NCBI RefSeq assembly: GCF_007097365.1
Contig: NZ_VJZR01000003.1
Span: 310,001-374,000 of the forward strand
Direction of reading: 5' to 3'
DNA length: 64,000 nt
DNA from: Flavobacterium franklandianum
GTDB lineage: Bacteria; Bacteroidota; Bacteroidia; Flavobacteriales; Flavobacteriaceae
Shown: positions 36,380 through 46,598 of the stretch, piece by piece
How the letters are laid out: each line of letters opens with the position of its first letter
How positions within the stretch are numbered: the stretch's first letter is position 1
The notes under the pieces: model-generated
Databases searched by the model: none
The model's input: the letters and a program-made list of their open reading frames with translations, nothing else
What the model was told of the DNA's origin: nothing
Program-made: the position numbers and the translations under genes

Positions 36380-39300
36380 ATGATGACAAACAAACGATTA
36401 TTTTATTATTGTAATTTTTTATTACCAAGAAAAGCATGGCTTTTAACAGTGGTAATAATGCTATTTTCTTCCTATAATCTTATTGCCCAAGAAAAGGTTA
36501 TAAAAGGAGTTGTAACTTCTGCAACAGACGGGATGACTTTGCCGGGTGTAAATATAATTGTAAAGGGGACCAAAAAATCAGCGAATGCCGATTTTGATGG
36601 AAAATTTGCTGTACAAGCAAATCAGGGTGAAGTTTTAGAATTCTCTTTTGTTGGGTATGCAACTCAACAAATAACAGTGGGTAATCAAGATAGGATTGAT
36701 GTTTCTTTAAAAGAAGACGTTAATAAACTTGATGAAGTTGTCGTTATTGGATACGGTACACAGAAAAAATCAGACCTTTCTGGATCAGTTGGTATTGTAA
36801 ACATGGAATCGGCTAAAAAAGTAATTACCTATGACACTGCAAAAATGCTTCAAGGTCAAGTAGCCGGTGTTACAGTTCAATCTTCTGGAGAACCAGGGGG
36901 ATTTGTAAATATCAAAATTAGAGGACTTAATTCCTTTAGTAATAACAATCCTCTTTTTGTAATTGACGGAATGATTGTAGATGCACCATTTGATTTTGCT
37001 CCTGGCGATGTAGAGTCAATGCAGGTATTGAAAGATGCTTCTTCGGCCGCTATTTATGGTGTTCGTGGTGCCAATGGTGTTGTAATCATTACAACCAAAA
37101 AAGGAAAATTAGGAAAACTAGATGTAAAATACAAATCACTTGTGGGTTTTCAGAATGTGGCTAGAACTTGGGATGTAACCGATAGAGTGGGGTACCAAAC
37201 TATTACAAGTGCTGCCGAAAAAAATGCAGGATTAACAATAGCTCCAGGTAACGACCCAACTAATAGTAGTTATATTACTAATGTTGATACCAATTGGCAA
37301 AATGAAGCTTATGAAACAGGAGTTGTTGAAAATCATTCCCTAACTTTTAATGGAGGTGCTGAAACTTTGGCTTACAATATGAATTTGGATTATTTCAAAA
37401 ATAGTAGCTACATTAAATCGCCTCAAGACTATGAAAGGATGTCTATGAATTTGAATTTGAATGGCAAAAAAGGAATCTTCAAATACGGTACAAAAATAGG
37501 TTACACACAATCTGACAAAGAAAACTTCAACAGTTATGTAGGAGAAACAGCTATTGGTGCTTTAGTTGGAGCGGTTCCTACAATGCCAGTTTATGATGCC
37601 AATAGATTAGGTGGATATGGTGGTACAACAAACTTGACACAAAGAGCCATTTCTCTTAACGTTATTGGGTTCAACAACTTAATCGAAAATAACGGACAAA
37701 GAAATCGTTTTATTGGTAATATCTGGGGTGAATTTGAAATCATAAAAGGGTTGAAATATAAAATCGATGCCAGTTTTGACCGTTTGGATTATGAAAACAG
37801 AAGATATATTCCACAAAGTGATTTGGGGTGGTATTATATTACTACCAAAGAAGAAGCTTCTTTAGATGTTTCAACTGGAAGTTCAGACAAGACTTTCTTC
37901 AACAACACTTTATCTTATTCATTAGATATAGACAAACATAAATTTGATGCTTTGGTAGGTTTTGTTCAAGAACGTAGCGATTCGTACAACCACTGGTCAA
38001 GAGGTGTAGGTTATGATTATGGCGAAATAAGCAAACTACAATATGCTGACGATACAAGTACAGGCGAAAGCAATACTACAATAACGGGTAAATCATCTAT
38101 AAGTCGAATCAATTATTCATTTGATGATCGTTATTTGTTGCAAGCCAATTTCAGACAAGACAAATCTTCATTGTTTAGTGAAAAAAACAATTCGTCTAAC
38201 AACTATTCGTTCTCTGGAGCTTGGAAATTGAGTAATGAAAAATTCATTCACTTGCCAAAATGGGTAAGCAATATTAAGCTTCGAGGAAGTTATGGTAAAT
38301 TAGGAAACAATACTATTGCACCTTATTTTTTCGCCACTACAATTAATAGCTTCGCGGGATACGATTTCAATAATGCTTTGGCTCCGGGAACAACAGTGGT
38401 TGCTTCTTTAGATCCAAATGTAAAATGGGAAGACAATGAAACAACAGATGTAGCAGTAGAGGTAGGATTGTTTGACAATGATTTGCAATTTACGGCTGAA
38501 TATTTTGTAAAAAATTCTACAAATCTTTTAATTGGTGTTCCATTACCGTTTTCTACAGGTGCTTTCCCAGCAAGTATTACAACTAATGCAGGTGCAATGA
38601 AAAACACAGGATTTGAATTTTCTGCAACCTACAATAACAATCGCAATGCTTTCAAATATAGCATCTCTGCCAATATAGGAACTTTGAAAAATGAAGTGAA
38701 ACAAATTGGTATCAATGGAAATCCAATTTATGGAGCTGCTTCAAAAACTGAAGAAGGAAGATCAATGGGAGAAATATTTGCTTATGAAACTGCTGGTATT
38801 TTTCGAGATGCTGCTGATCTTGCTGCATCACCAACACAGACGAATGCTGGAGTAGGGGATGTTAAATTCAAAGATCAATTAACTATAGATACTGATGGTG
38901 ATGGAATATTTGATAAAGCTGACGGTATGATTAGTGATCTTGATAGAACCTATCAAGGGGTTACAATTCCTAAATACAGTTATGGAATTAATTTTAGTGC
39001 TAATTACAAAAATTGGGATTTCTCTATGTTTTGGCAAGGTGCAGGCGGAAACAAAGTTTTCAATAGTATCTATCGCAATTTAATGGCTGGACAATATGGC
39101 AATCACCATACTGATATGCTAAACTATTGGACACCAACAAATACTAATACCGATGTGCCTCGTCCAATGATAGGTGATCCAAATGCCAACGGAAGAGATT
39201 CAAATAGATTTATTGAACGTGGTGATTATATAAAATTGCAAACTATGGAAATTGGTTATGAAATCCAAATTCCTGTAAATCAAGTTATTCAAAAAGCAAA

Positions 39301-39457
39301 AGTATATGTAAACGGGCAAAACCTTTGGACAATTACTAAATATACTGGAGGTGATCCTGATTTTAACAGCAATGACGGATCTTTCTCAAGAGGTTATGAT
39401 GGAGGTTCATTCCCAAATCCTAGAACTGTTTCTTTAGGAATTGAAGTAAATTTTTAA
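36380..39457 (+). CDS. SusC/RagA-family TonB-dependent transporter (arabinan PUL)
   Basis: A 1025-residue outer-membrane channel. A signal peptide ends around residue 37 (NLIAQ), followed by the CarboxypepD-regulatory-like domain (GMTLPGVNIIVKG), LDEVVVIGYGTQKKSDLSGSV, the plug, and a barrel ending RTVSLGIEVNF. It pairs with the SusD 29 bases downstream. The following GH51 and GH43 genes suggest that it imports arabino-oligosaccharides. Expression is probably repressed by the AraR-like proteins through sites in its leader. Confidence 0.94.
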   Translation: MMTNKRLFYYCNFLLPRKAWLLTVVIMLFSSYNLIAQEKVIKGVVTSATDGMTLPGVNIIVKGTKKSANADFDGKFAVQANQGEVLEFSFVGYATQQITVGNQDRIDVSLKEDVNKLDEVVVIGYGTQKKSDLSGSVGIVNMESAKKVITYDTAKMLQGQVAGVTVQSSGEPGGFVNIKIRGLNSFSNNNPLFVIDGMIVDAPFDFAPGDVESMQVLKDASSAAIYGVRGANGVVIITTKKGKLGKLDVKYKSLVGFQNVARTWDVTDRVGYQTITSAAEKNAGLTIAPGNDPTNSSYITNVDTNWQNEAYETGVVENHSLTFNGGAETLAYNMNLDYFKNSSYIKSPQDYERMSMNLNLNGKKGIFKYGTKIGYTQSDKENFNSYVGETAIGALVGAVPTMPVYDANRLGGYGGTTNLTQRAISLNVIGFNNLIENNGQRNRFIGNIWGEFEIIKGLKYKIDASFDRLDYENRRYIPQSDLGWYYITTKEEASLDVSTGSSDKTFFNNTLSYSLDIDKHKFDALVGFVQERSDSYNHWSRGVGYDYGEISKLQYADDTSTGESNTTITGKSSISRINYSFDDRYLLQANFRQDKSSLFSEKNNSSNNYSFSGAWKLSNEKFIHLPKWVSNIKLRGSYGKLGNNTIAPYFFATTINSFAGYDFNNALAPGTTVVASLDPNVKWEDNETTDVAVEVGLFDNDLQFTAEYFVKNSTNLLIGVPLPFSTGAFPASITTNAGAMKNTGFEFSATYNNNRNAFKYSISANIGTLKNEVKQIGINGNPIYGAASKTEEGRSMGEIFAYETAGIFRDAADLAASPTQTNAGVGDVKFKDQLTIDTDGDGIFDKADGMISDLDRTYQGVTIPKYSYGINFSANYKNWDFSMFWQGAGGNKVFNSIYRNLMAGQYGNHHTDMLNYWTPTNTNTDVPRPMIGDPNANGRDSNRFIERGDYIKLQTMEIGYEIQIPVNQVIQKAKVYVNGQNLWTITKYTGGDPDFNSNDGSFSRGYDGGSFPNPRTVSLGIEVNF

Positions 39458-39486
39458 AATTAGCAAACCATTAAAAACGAATCAAA

Positions 39487-41031
39487 ATGAAATATAAAAT
39501 ATATAATTATATAGCTGGTTTCTTTTCTCTAGCTATCATAACAACAAGTTGTGTTAACGATGAAGATTTAATTCAAGTTGACCCCAATAATGATGCGGTG
39601 GATTCCTTTTGGAAAACCGACCAAGATGCTGTAGAAGGCATAAATGCAGCCTACGGAAGTTTACTTACTGATGGAACTTACATGCGAAGTACACCATTAT
39701 TATTAGACTTGAAAGGAGATGATTGTAGAAGCAACAGCCCTTGGGACGCTATGTATAATGTTGGGCGTTTCAATTCTAATGTGTCAAATGCAGCTATTTA
39801 TGGCTGGGCTTACGAAACCTACTATCAAGGTGTTTATCGTGCAAACCAAGTTTTAGAAAACGTACCCAATATTGCATTTACCGATGCTACACTCAAAAAT
39901 AGAATTCTAGGAGAAGCTCGTTTTTTAAGAGGGTTGTATCTATTTCACGCCGTAAATATGTTTAAAAGCGTTCCTCTACCAACTCAAATAGCAGCTATTT
40001 ATCCTCAAAAAACAGAAGCCGAAGGTTGGGCTCAAGTAATTGCAGATTTCAAAGCTGCTGCTGATTTACTGCCAGCTACTCATGCTGATCTTAATAATAA
40101 AGGTCGTGCTACAAAAGGTGCTGCTCTGGGGTATTTAGGAAAAGCCTATTTGTTTACCAAAGATTTTACAAACGCAAAAATTGCTTTCAAACAAGTTATC
40201 GATTTAGGAGTTTATTCCTTAGTATCTAATTATCGTGATAACTTTACGGATACAAACGAAAACAATTCAGAATCACTTTTTGAAGTTCAATTCAGCCGAA
40301 GTGCTGGTGGTGTAGATTTAGGTTGGGGTGGAGCTCCAGCCACAGGTTGGGGAAAAACATCTGCTAGAGCCATAACTTATGGACCAAGAGCTTTTGGGTG
40401 GACAGACGTACAACCAACGTTTACATTGTTTAATGAATTCCAAGTAGAAAAAACGGTGACAAATGCAGTAGACCCCCGTTTAGATGCGACAATGTTCTAC
40501 AATAAACCAGGAGTAAAACTTTATGGGCAAACTTTTTCAACTTTCTACGCTGGTAATGCAGGAGATTTGAACGATTTGTTTTGTAGAAAATATCAAAATT
40601 CAGATGGAAATTATGCCAATGAATTCGACTGGCGTTCAGGCATAAACGAGCGTTTATTGCGTTATGCAGATGTCTTGCTAATGTACGCTGAATGTTTAAA
40701 CGAAACTAGCGATACTCCTGGAGCTTATCAATATATTCAAATGGTAAGAAGTAGAGTAGGTTTGCCCAATTTAGCAACAGCAAAACCAGGTATGAACCAA
40801 GTACAAATGAGAGAGCAAATTGGACACGAAAGATTCTTAGAATTCCCATTAGAAGGTCACCGTTTTGATGACATCCGTCGTTGGGGTTGGTTACAAGATC
40901 CAGTAAAATTAGCTTGGTTACAATCAAGAGATGTTGAATTTAAATCCTATGCCCAGGGTAGGGAGTTTTTCCCAATACCACAATTAGAAATGGATAACAA
41001 TCCAGGGTCAAATCAGAATGATAGTTATTAA
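39487..41031 (+). CDS. SusD/RagB-family lipoprotein (arabinan PUL)
   Basis: A 514-residue surface lipoprotein with lipobox at TTSC (residues 19-22). SusD features include GEARFLRGLYLFHAVNMFK and the C-terminal ERFLEFPLEGHRFDDIRRWG. Second gene of the susCD operon. It should bind arabinan or arabino-oligosaccharides, by context. Confidence 0.93.
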   Translation: MKYKIYNYIAGFFSLAIITTSCVNDEDLIQVDPNNDAVDSFWKTDQDAVEGINAAYGSLLTDGTYMRSTPLLLDLKGDDCRSNSPWDAMYNVGRFNSNVSNAAIYGWAYETYYQGVYRANQVLENVPNIAFTDATLKNRILGEARFLRGLYLFHAVNMFKSVPLPTQIAAIYPQKTEAEGWAQVIADFKAAADLLPATHADLNNKGRATKGAALGYLGKAYLFTKDFTNAKIAFKQVIDLGVYSLVSNYRDNFTDTNENNSESLFEVQFSRSAGGVDLGWGGAPATGWGKTSARAITYGPRAFGWTDVQPTFTLFNEFQVEKTVTNAVDPRLDATMFYNKPGVKLYGQTFSTFYAGNAGDLNDLFCRKYQNSDGNYANEFDWRSGINERLLRYADVLLMYAECLNETSDTPGAYQYIQMVRSRVGLPNLATAKPGMNQVQMREQIGHERFLEFPLEGHRFDDIRRWGWLQDPVKLAWLQSRDVEFKSYAQGREFFPIPQLEMDNNPGSNQNDSY

Positions 41032-41213
41032 TAATTTTGTTTAATTACTATAATTGAAGTTAGTTAGAATTGTTAGTATCATGAGGTAAGTTTTTAAAAG
41101 CTTACCTTGTGATATTTAACTTAAAGTAATTATGAAATGATCATATGCATAAATTGGTTACAAACATCAATGATGATGTGCGACCCGAGCTTTTGCGAAT
41201 AGGCGAAGCAATT

Positions 41214-41239
41214 ACACCTGCCTGTCGGCAGACAGGTGT
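41214..41239. repeat. GC-rich hairpin, possible dispersed repeat
   Basis: ACACCTG/CAGGTGT outer arms and CTG/CAG inner arms around TCGG with one mismatch. It lies in the gap between susD and the GH51 gene, lacks a T-run and is far more GC-rich than its surroundings. Confidence 0.5.
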
Positions 41240-41267
41240 GACCAATAAAAAACAATAAATAGAACAC

Positions 41268-42815
41268 ATGAAAAAAATAATAGTATTAGTATCCGTTATC
41301 CTTCTTAGTAGTCAAAGTATTTTTTCACAAAAAGAAACTACAGTAGTTACCATAAAAAACAGTGAAAGTGCACCAATAATCAATAAAAATATCTACGGAC
41401 ACTTTGCCGAGCATTTGGGTAGATGTATTTATGGCGGATTTTTTGTTGGAGACACTTCAAAAATACCCAATACAAATGGGGTGCGTAATGATATTATTAA
41501 AGCACTTAAAGAATTAAAAATCCCAAACCTACGTTGGCCAGGCGGATGTTTTGCAGATACGTATCACTGGAAAGATGGTATTGGACCAAAAGAAAACAGA
41601 CCAACAATTGTAAACCAATGGTGGGGTGGCGTTACCGAAGACAATAGTTTTGGAACCCACGATTTCTTAAACTTATGTGAACTATTAGGTACCGAGCCTT
41701 ATTTGGCTGGAAACATGGGTAGTGGAACGGTTCAAGAAATGGCAGATTGGGTACAATATGTGAATTTTAATGGAAAAAGTCCAATGAGTGATTTGCGTGT
41801 AAAAAACGGTAGAAAAGAACCTTGGAAAGTTAAAATATGGGGAGTAGGTAACGAAGCTTGGGGTTGTGGTGGAAACATGACAGCCGATTATTATGCCGGC
41901 GAATACCGTAAATATGCTACATTTATGTCGGATTGGTCTAACTCAGGAGGTTTGATGCGTGTAGCTTCTGGCGCAAGTAGTGATGATTATAATTGGACTG
42001 AAACCTTAATGAAAAACATTCCCAATCAAATGCTTGGCGGAGTAGCCTTGCATCATTATTCTGTAATCGATTGGGCCAAGAAAGGCGATGGTGTCGATTT
42101 TGATGAAGATCTTTATTTCAAAACCATGAAGCAAGCTTTAAAAATGGAAGAATTGGTTACTAAACATTCTGCCATTATGGACAAATACGATCCAAATAAA
42201 AAGATTGCTTTGGTTGTAGATGAATGGGGAGGCTGGTATGAAGTTGAAAAAGGAAGTAACCCTGGCTTTTTATACCAACAAAACACCATGAGAGACGCTG
42301 TTTTGGCAGGAGCAACCCTTAATGTTTTTAATAATCATGCCGAGAGAGTTCGTATGGCTAATTTAGCACAATGTGTCAATGTGTTACAAGCGGTTATTCT
42401 TACTGATAAAACCAAAATGTTGTTGACACCAACTTATTATATAATGCAAATGTACAGCGTGCATCAGGATGCAAAATTATTGCCACTTACAATCAACTCA
42501 CCGTCATACACCTTTAATGGCGAATCACTTCCTGCTTTATCCGCTTCGGCATCAAAAGACAAGAATGGATTGGTGCATATTTCGTTAGTAAATGTTGACT
42601 CTAAAAAACCAAATACCATAGAAATTGACCTTAATGAACTTGGAATCAAATCGGTATCAGGTGTGATTGTTACGTCATCAAAATTACAAGATCACAATAC
42701 TTTTGATAATCCAACAAAAATTCAACCTGCAGTTTTCAAAGGATTCCAAATTAAAAAAGGGAAACTAGAAGTTGTAATTCCTCCTTTTTCTGTTGTAACT
42801 TTAGAAGGAAAATAA
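41268..42815 (+). CDS. GH51 alpha-L-arabinofuranosidase (secreted)
   Basis: A 515-residue exported enzyme (signal peptide ending IFSQ, about residue 21) that removes terminal arabinofuranose. The barrel carries RWPGGCFADTYHW, acid/base Glu196 in GVGNEAWGCGG and nucleophile Glu319 in VVDEWGGWYE. A C-terminal beta-sandwich ends in FSVVTLEGK. Shorter than the second GH51 at 46599-48584 and from a different subgroup. It is followed 10 bases later by the GH43 gene. Confidence 0.93.
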   Translation: MKKIIVLVSVILLSSQSIFSQKETTVVTIKNSESAPIINKNIYGHFAEHLGRCIYGGFFVGDTSKIPNTNGVRNDIIKALKELKIPNLRWPGGCFADTYHWKDGIGPKENRPTIVNQWWGGVTEDNSFGTHDFLNLCELLGTEPYLAGNMGSGTVQEMADWVQYVNFNGKSPMSDLRVKNGRKEPWKVKIWGVGNEAWGCGGNMTADYYAGEYRKYATFMSDWSNSGGLMRVASGASSDDYNWTETLMKNIPNQMLGGVALHHYSVIDWAKKGDGVDFDEDLYFKTMKQALKMEELVTKHSAIMDKYDPNKKIALVVDEWGGWYEVEKGSNPGFLYQQNTMRDAVLAGATLNVFNNHAERVRMANLAQCVNVLQAVILTDKTKMLLTPTYYIMQMYSVHQDAKLLPLTINSPSYTFNGESLPALSASASKDKNGLVHISLVNVDSKKPNTIEIDLNELGIKSVSGVIVTSSKLQDHNTFDNPTKIQPAVFKGFQIKKGKLEVVIPPFSVVTLEGK

Positions 42816-42825
42816 GAAATATCAA

Positions 42826-44448
42826 ATGAAAAAATCAAATTCCATTTTAAAATTAGTGCCTTATTTGGTACTGTTTTTATTGGCTATAGCAGTTAGTAGT
42901 TGTTCTGGAGATGATACTCCAACACCCGTTCCACCAGTTGTAGTTCCGCCAGTTGTGGTTCCACCAGTTGTTTCAACATTTGCTGGGCCTACTTATTCGG
43001 ATAATTACATATCTATAGCTTCTTGGAGTACTAATTCACAATGGAATTTAGCCAACGTTCATGATCCTTCAGTAGAAAAATGTGGAGAATATTATTACAT
43101 GTATCAAACTGATGCTTCCTATGGAAATGCCCATGACGGTCACGGACATTTTCCTTATAGACGCTCCAAAGACCTTGTTACATGGGAATATATGGGATCG
43201 GCAATGGTAACAGCACCAGCTTGGGTAAAAGATTCTTTGAACAATAAAAGAGCGCGAATGACTCCTGCCTTACCAGAAATCACAAATCCAAGATACGGGT
43301 ATTGGGCTCCCTACATCAAAAAAGTGGGAAGTAAATACCGCATGTATTACAGTATTGTAGTTGATGAACCGATTACGGGAACCAGTTTTGAGACCTCGTG
43401 GTCAGAAAGAGCCTTTATAGGATTGGCAGAATCAGACGATTTAGCCACAAATGTTTGGGTTGACAAAGGAATGGTGGTATGTTCTGAACCGGATGGATTA
43501 AAACCCTATTCTTTTGCAGGTAGTAGAAATTGGGAAAATGCTTATTTCAAATTTAATGCCATTGATCCAACACTAGTCATCACTCCTGAAAGTGATCAGT
43601 ATTTAATTTATGGTTCTTGGCACTCCGGTATTGCAGCTTTGAAATTGAATCCAACTACTGGAAAACCGGATCAATTAAAAACACTTACCGATTATGGAAC
43701 TCGAATCGCATCGCGAAGTGCAACAAGTCGTTGGCAAGCTTCCGAAGGACCAGAGATTATATACAATCCAGATACTCAATATTATTATCTTTTCTTAGCT
43801 TATGACGGACTTGATGTTCCTTATAACACTAGAGTTTGCCGCTCCAAAAGTATTACTGGGCCTTTCTTAGGAATCAATGGTGCCAATGTTACCAATGGTG
43901 CCGATTGTTGGCCAATGCTTACACATCCTTATGGATTTAATGGTCACACAGGATGGGTTGGATTTTCGCATTGTGCTGTGTTTCAAAATCCAGACACCAA
44001 ACAATGGTATTACGCATCTCAGGCGCGATTGCCAAAAGATGTACCAGGTGTCAATGCGTCGAATGCTCTTATGATGGGTCACGTTCGAGCCATAAAATGG
44101 ACAGAAGACGGTTGGCCTGTAGTCGATCCTGAACGATTTGCAGCGGTGCCAGAAACTACTATTACTGATGCCTCTTTCATTGGAACTTGGGAACAAATTA
44201 CAGTGAATTATCAATATGCCGTTATTCAAAAATCAGCTACAATATATTTGACTGCTGACAAAAAAGTGAGCGGTGCAGCTACAGGAACTTGGTCCTATGA
44301 CAGCACCAACAAAACACTTACCGTAAATGGTATAAAATGCAAAGTTAGCGACGCTTGGGATTGGGAAGCCGCTACCAGAGTGGTTACACTAACCTATTCG
44401 GGGCTTACCACAGCAGGAGTTCCTATTTGGGGCAAAAAAATAAATTGA
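42826..44448 (+). CDS. GH43 endo-arabinanase-type lipoprotein
   Basis: A 540-residue lipoprotein (lipobox VSSC, Cys26) with a Pro-Val linker (residues 35-50) holding the enzyme off the membrane. The five-bladed propeller has the GH43 triad: Asp80 in VHDPSV, Asp247 in NAIDPTLVI and Glu307 in SEGPEI. A C-terminal domain of about 95 residues (FIGTWEQITV to the end) matches the lipocalin-like tail of extracellular endo-1,5-arabinanases. It probably cuts the arabinan backbone on the cell surface. The next gene is separated by a terminator. Confidence 0.9.
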   Translation: MKKSNSILKLVPYLVLFLLAIAVSSCSGDDTPTPVPPVVVPPVVVPPVVSTFAGPTYSDNYISIASWSTNSQWNLANVHDPSVEKCGEYYYMYQTDASYGNAHDGHGHFPYRRSKDLVTWEYMGSAMVTAPAWVKDSLNNKRARMTPALPEITNPRYGYWAPYIKKVGSKYRMYYSIVVDEPITGTSFETSWSERAFIGLAESDDLATNVWVDKGMVVCSEPDGLKPYSFAGSRNWENAYFKFNAIDPTLVITPESDQYLIYGSWHSGIAALKLNPTTGKPDQLKTLTDYGTRIASRSATSRWQASEGPEIIYNPDTQYYYLFLAYDGLDVPYNTRVCRSKSITGPFLGINGANVTNGADCWPMLTHPYGFNGHTGWVGFSHCAVFQNPDTKQWYYASQARLPKDVPGVNASNALMMGHVRAIKWTEDGWPVVDPERFAAVPETTITDASFIGTWEQITVNYQYAVIQKSATIYLTADKKVSGAATGTWSYDSTNKTLTVNGIKCKVSDAWDWEAATRVVTLTYSGLTTAGVPIWGKKIN

Positions 44449-44458
44449 TTTTTTTTAA

Positions 44459-44485
44459 TAGTTAGTTAGTTAGTTAGTTAGTTAG
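44459..44485. repeat. TTAG tetranucleotide repeat
   Basis: About 6.5 tandem copies of TTAG directly after the GH43 stop. A shorter run of the same unit is at about 20810-20826 after the other susD. Confidence 0.85.
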
Positions 44486-44522
44486 AAAAAATGCTCTTTC
44501 TTCTTTTAGGAAGAGCATTTTT
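44486..44522 (+). terminator. Terminator inside the arabinan gene cluster
   Basis: AAATGCTCTT pairs with AAGAGCATTT around a loop of about 13 bases and ends in T residues. Confidence 0.7.
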
Positions 44523-44556
44523 ATTAAAAAATTGGTTTTCAAAAACCATAAAATAC

Positions 44557-45540
44557 ATGAAAAACACATTCTTAATTCTATCTGTTTTTATTCTTATTTC
44601 TTCTTGCAAAACTATAAAGCCAGATGAAATAAAGGCTTCTGCCAATGGTAAAGTGGTTCAAAACAATAACCCAATCATAAAAGACAAATTCACGGGCGAT
44701 CCTGCGGCTTTGGTTTACAAAGACAAAGTATATCTTTATGCAGGTCACGACGAAGCGCCCAATGATTTCAATTTTTATAAAATGAACGAATGGCTGGTGT
44801 ATTCTTCATCCGATATGGTAAATTGGCAAGAACATCCTATTCCGTTAAAAGTAACAGATTTTGCTTGGGCAAAAGGTGATGCTTGGGCAGCACAAGTCAT
44901 CGAACGCAACGGAAAATTTTATTGGTACGTTACCGTTTCGCACGGAACCATCAACGGAAAAGCTATAGGTATTGCCGTTTCCGACAGTCCAACGGGACCA
45001 TTTAAAGATGCTTTAGGGAAAGCAATTGTTACTAATGATATGACCACACAAACTAAAATCGACTGGGACGATATAGATCCAACAGTACTGATTGACGATG
45101 ACGGTCAAGCCTATCTTTTTTGGGGAAACACAGTTTGTCATTATGCGAAACTAAAAGAAAACATGATCGAATTAGACGGGCCAATTCAAACGATCAGCTT
45201 GCCTAATTTTACCGAAGCACCTTGGATTCACAAGCATAAGGATTGGTATTATTTATCGTATGCCTATGAGTTTCCTGAAAAAATTGCCTACGCTATGAGC
45301 AAATCCATTAACGGACCTTGGGAATACAAAGGAATCTTGAATGAAATTGCAGGAAATTCAAACACAAACCACCAATCCATAATTGATTTCAAAGGGGTTC
45401 CTTATTTTATTTATCACAATGGGAGTACTCAACCTAATGGTGGTAGTTTCAGAAGATCGGTTTGCGTTGATAGATTGTATTATAATTCAGATGGAACTAT
45501 GAAACGTGTAATTATGACTTCGGAAGGAATCCAAAAATAA
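44557..45540 (+). CDS. GH43 arabinofuranosidase/xylosidase-type lipoprotein
   Basis: A 327-residue lipoprotein. I choose ATG 44557 because it gives the leader MKNTFLILSVFILISSC. An ATG at 44491 would start inside the terminator stem. The GH43 triad is Asp48 in TGDPAAL, Asp174 in DDIDPTVL and Glu220 in FTEAPWI. It consists of the propeller alone. In this locus it most likely removes arabinofuranose side chains; beta-xylosidase activity is the main alternative. Confidence 0.88.
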   Translation: MKNTFLILSVFILISSCKTIKPDEIKASANGKVVQNNNPIIKDKFTGDPAALVYKDKVYLYAGHDEAPNDFNFYKMNEWLVYSSSDMVNWQEHPIPLKVTDFAWAKGDAWAAQVIERNGKFYWYVTVSHGTINGKAIGIAVSDSPTGPFKDALGKAIVTNDMTTQTKIDWDDIDPTVLIDDDGQAYLFWGNTVCHYAKLKENMIELDGPIQTISLPNFTEAPWIHKHKDWYYLSYAYEFPEKIAYAMSKSINGPWEYKGILNEIAGNSNTNHQSIIDFKGVPYFIYHNGSTQPNGGSFRRSVCVDRLYYNSDGTMKRVIMTSEGIQK

Positions 45541-45553
45541 AACTCAAACTGAT

Positions 45554-46546
45554 ATGAAATTTTCTAAAAACTTTCAAAAAGCATTCTCTTTTCTAGCACT
45601 ATTGATGTCGTTTTTTTCTTCGGCTCAGGATATTTCAGTTCATGATCCTGTAATGATTAAACAAAAAGATACCTATTATTTATATTGTACCGGAAAAGGT
45701 ATCAGCGTTTTCAGTTCTAAAGATTTAAAAAATTGGAACAAGGAACCCGCCATATTCCCAGAAAAACCTCTTTGGGTGAATCAAGTAGTTTCTGATTTCG
45801 ACAATCATATTTGGGCTCCAGATATTTCTTTTCATAACAATATGTATTATTTGTATTATTCCGTTTCGGCTTTCGCCAAAAATACTTCGGCGATTGGCGT
45901 GACGATCAATACCACTTTAGACCCAAAAGACCCCGCTTACAAATGGGTCGATCAGGGAATTGTCATTCAATCCATACCCAATCGGGACCTTTGGAATGCC
46001 ATTGATCCTAATTTAACTTTCGACGAAAACAACACACCTTGGCTGGCTTTCGGCTCTTTTTGGGAAGGTTTAAAAATGGTTAAATTGAATTCCGATTTAA
46101 TATCAATTGCGCAACCAGAGGAATGGTTTACCATAGCAAAACGCAAAAGAACCTTCGAATTAGCAGATACTGATCCAGGAGATGGAGCACTTGAAGCACC
46201 TTTTGTTTTTAAAAAGAACGATTATTATTATCAATTTTTATCTTGGGATTTGTGTTGTCGTGGAGAAAAAAGTACGTACAAAGTGGTGGTTGGTAGATCC
46301 AAAAAAATCACAGGTCCTTATGTAGATAAGGAAGGGAAACTTTTGAACGAAGGAGGAGGAACGTTACTCATTCAAGGGAATCAAAATTGGTTTGGTGCAG
46401 GTCACAACAGCACTTATACTTTTGACGGGAAAGATTACATTGTTTATCACGCTTATGATGCCAAACAAAAAGGAAGACCTGTTTTGCAAATAAAACAGTT
46501 GCAATGGGATGCCGATTTATGGCCTGTTGTAGAATCTTTAAAATAA
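45554..46546 (+). CDS. GH43 endo-alpha-1,5-L-arabinanase (secreted)
   Basis: A 330-residue exported propeller enzyme (signal peptide ending SSAQ, residue 25). The triad is Asp31 in VHDPVM, Asp151 in NAIDPNL and Glu214 in LEAPFVF. The conserved FGSFWEG and GAGHNSTYTFDGKDYIVYH blocks are typical of arabinanases that cut inside the backbone. It starts 13 bases after the previous GH43 gene. Confidence 0.9.
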   Translation: MKFSKNFQKAFSFLALLMSFFSSAQDISVHDPVMIKQKDTYYLYCTGKGISVFSSKDLKNWNKEPAIFPEKPLWVNQVVSDFDNHIWAPDISFHNNMYYLYYSVSAFAKNTSAIGVTINTTLDPKDPAYKWVDQGIVIQSIPNRDLWNAIDPNLTFDENNTPWLAFGSFWEGLKMVKLNSDLISIAQPEEWFTIAKRKRTFELADTDPGDGALEAPFVFKKNDYYYQFLSWDLCCRGEKSTYKVVVGRSKKITGPYVDKEGKLLNEGGGTLLIQGNQNWFGAGHNSTYTFDGKDYIVYHAYDAKQKGRPVLQIKQLQWDADLWPVVESLK

Positions 46547-46598
46547 AAAAAACCGAAAAACAATCAAAAGTAAAGTTCGAATTTAAACTAAATAAAAA

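Noticed and set aside
42925..42975. Repeated CCAGTTGT units as a DNA repeat or CRISPR-like array
   Set aside because: They encode the Pro-Val linker of the GH43 lipoprotein and are simple codon repeats.
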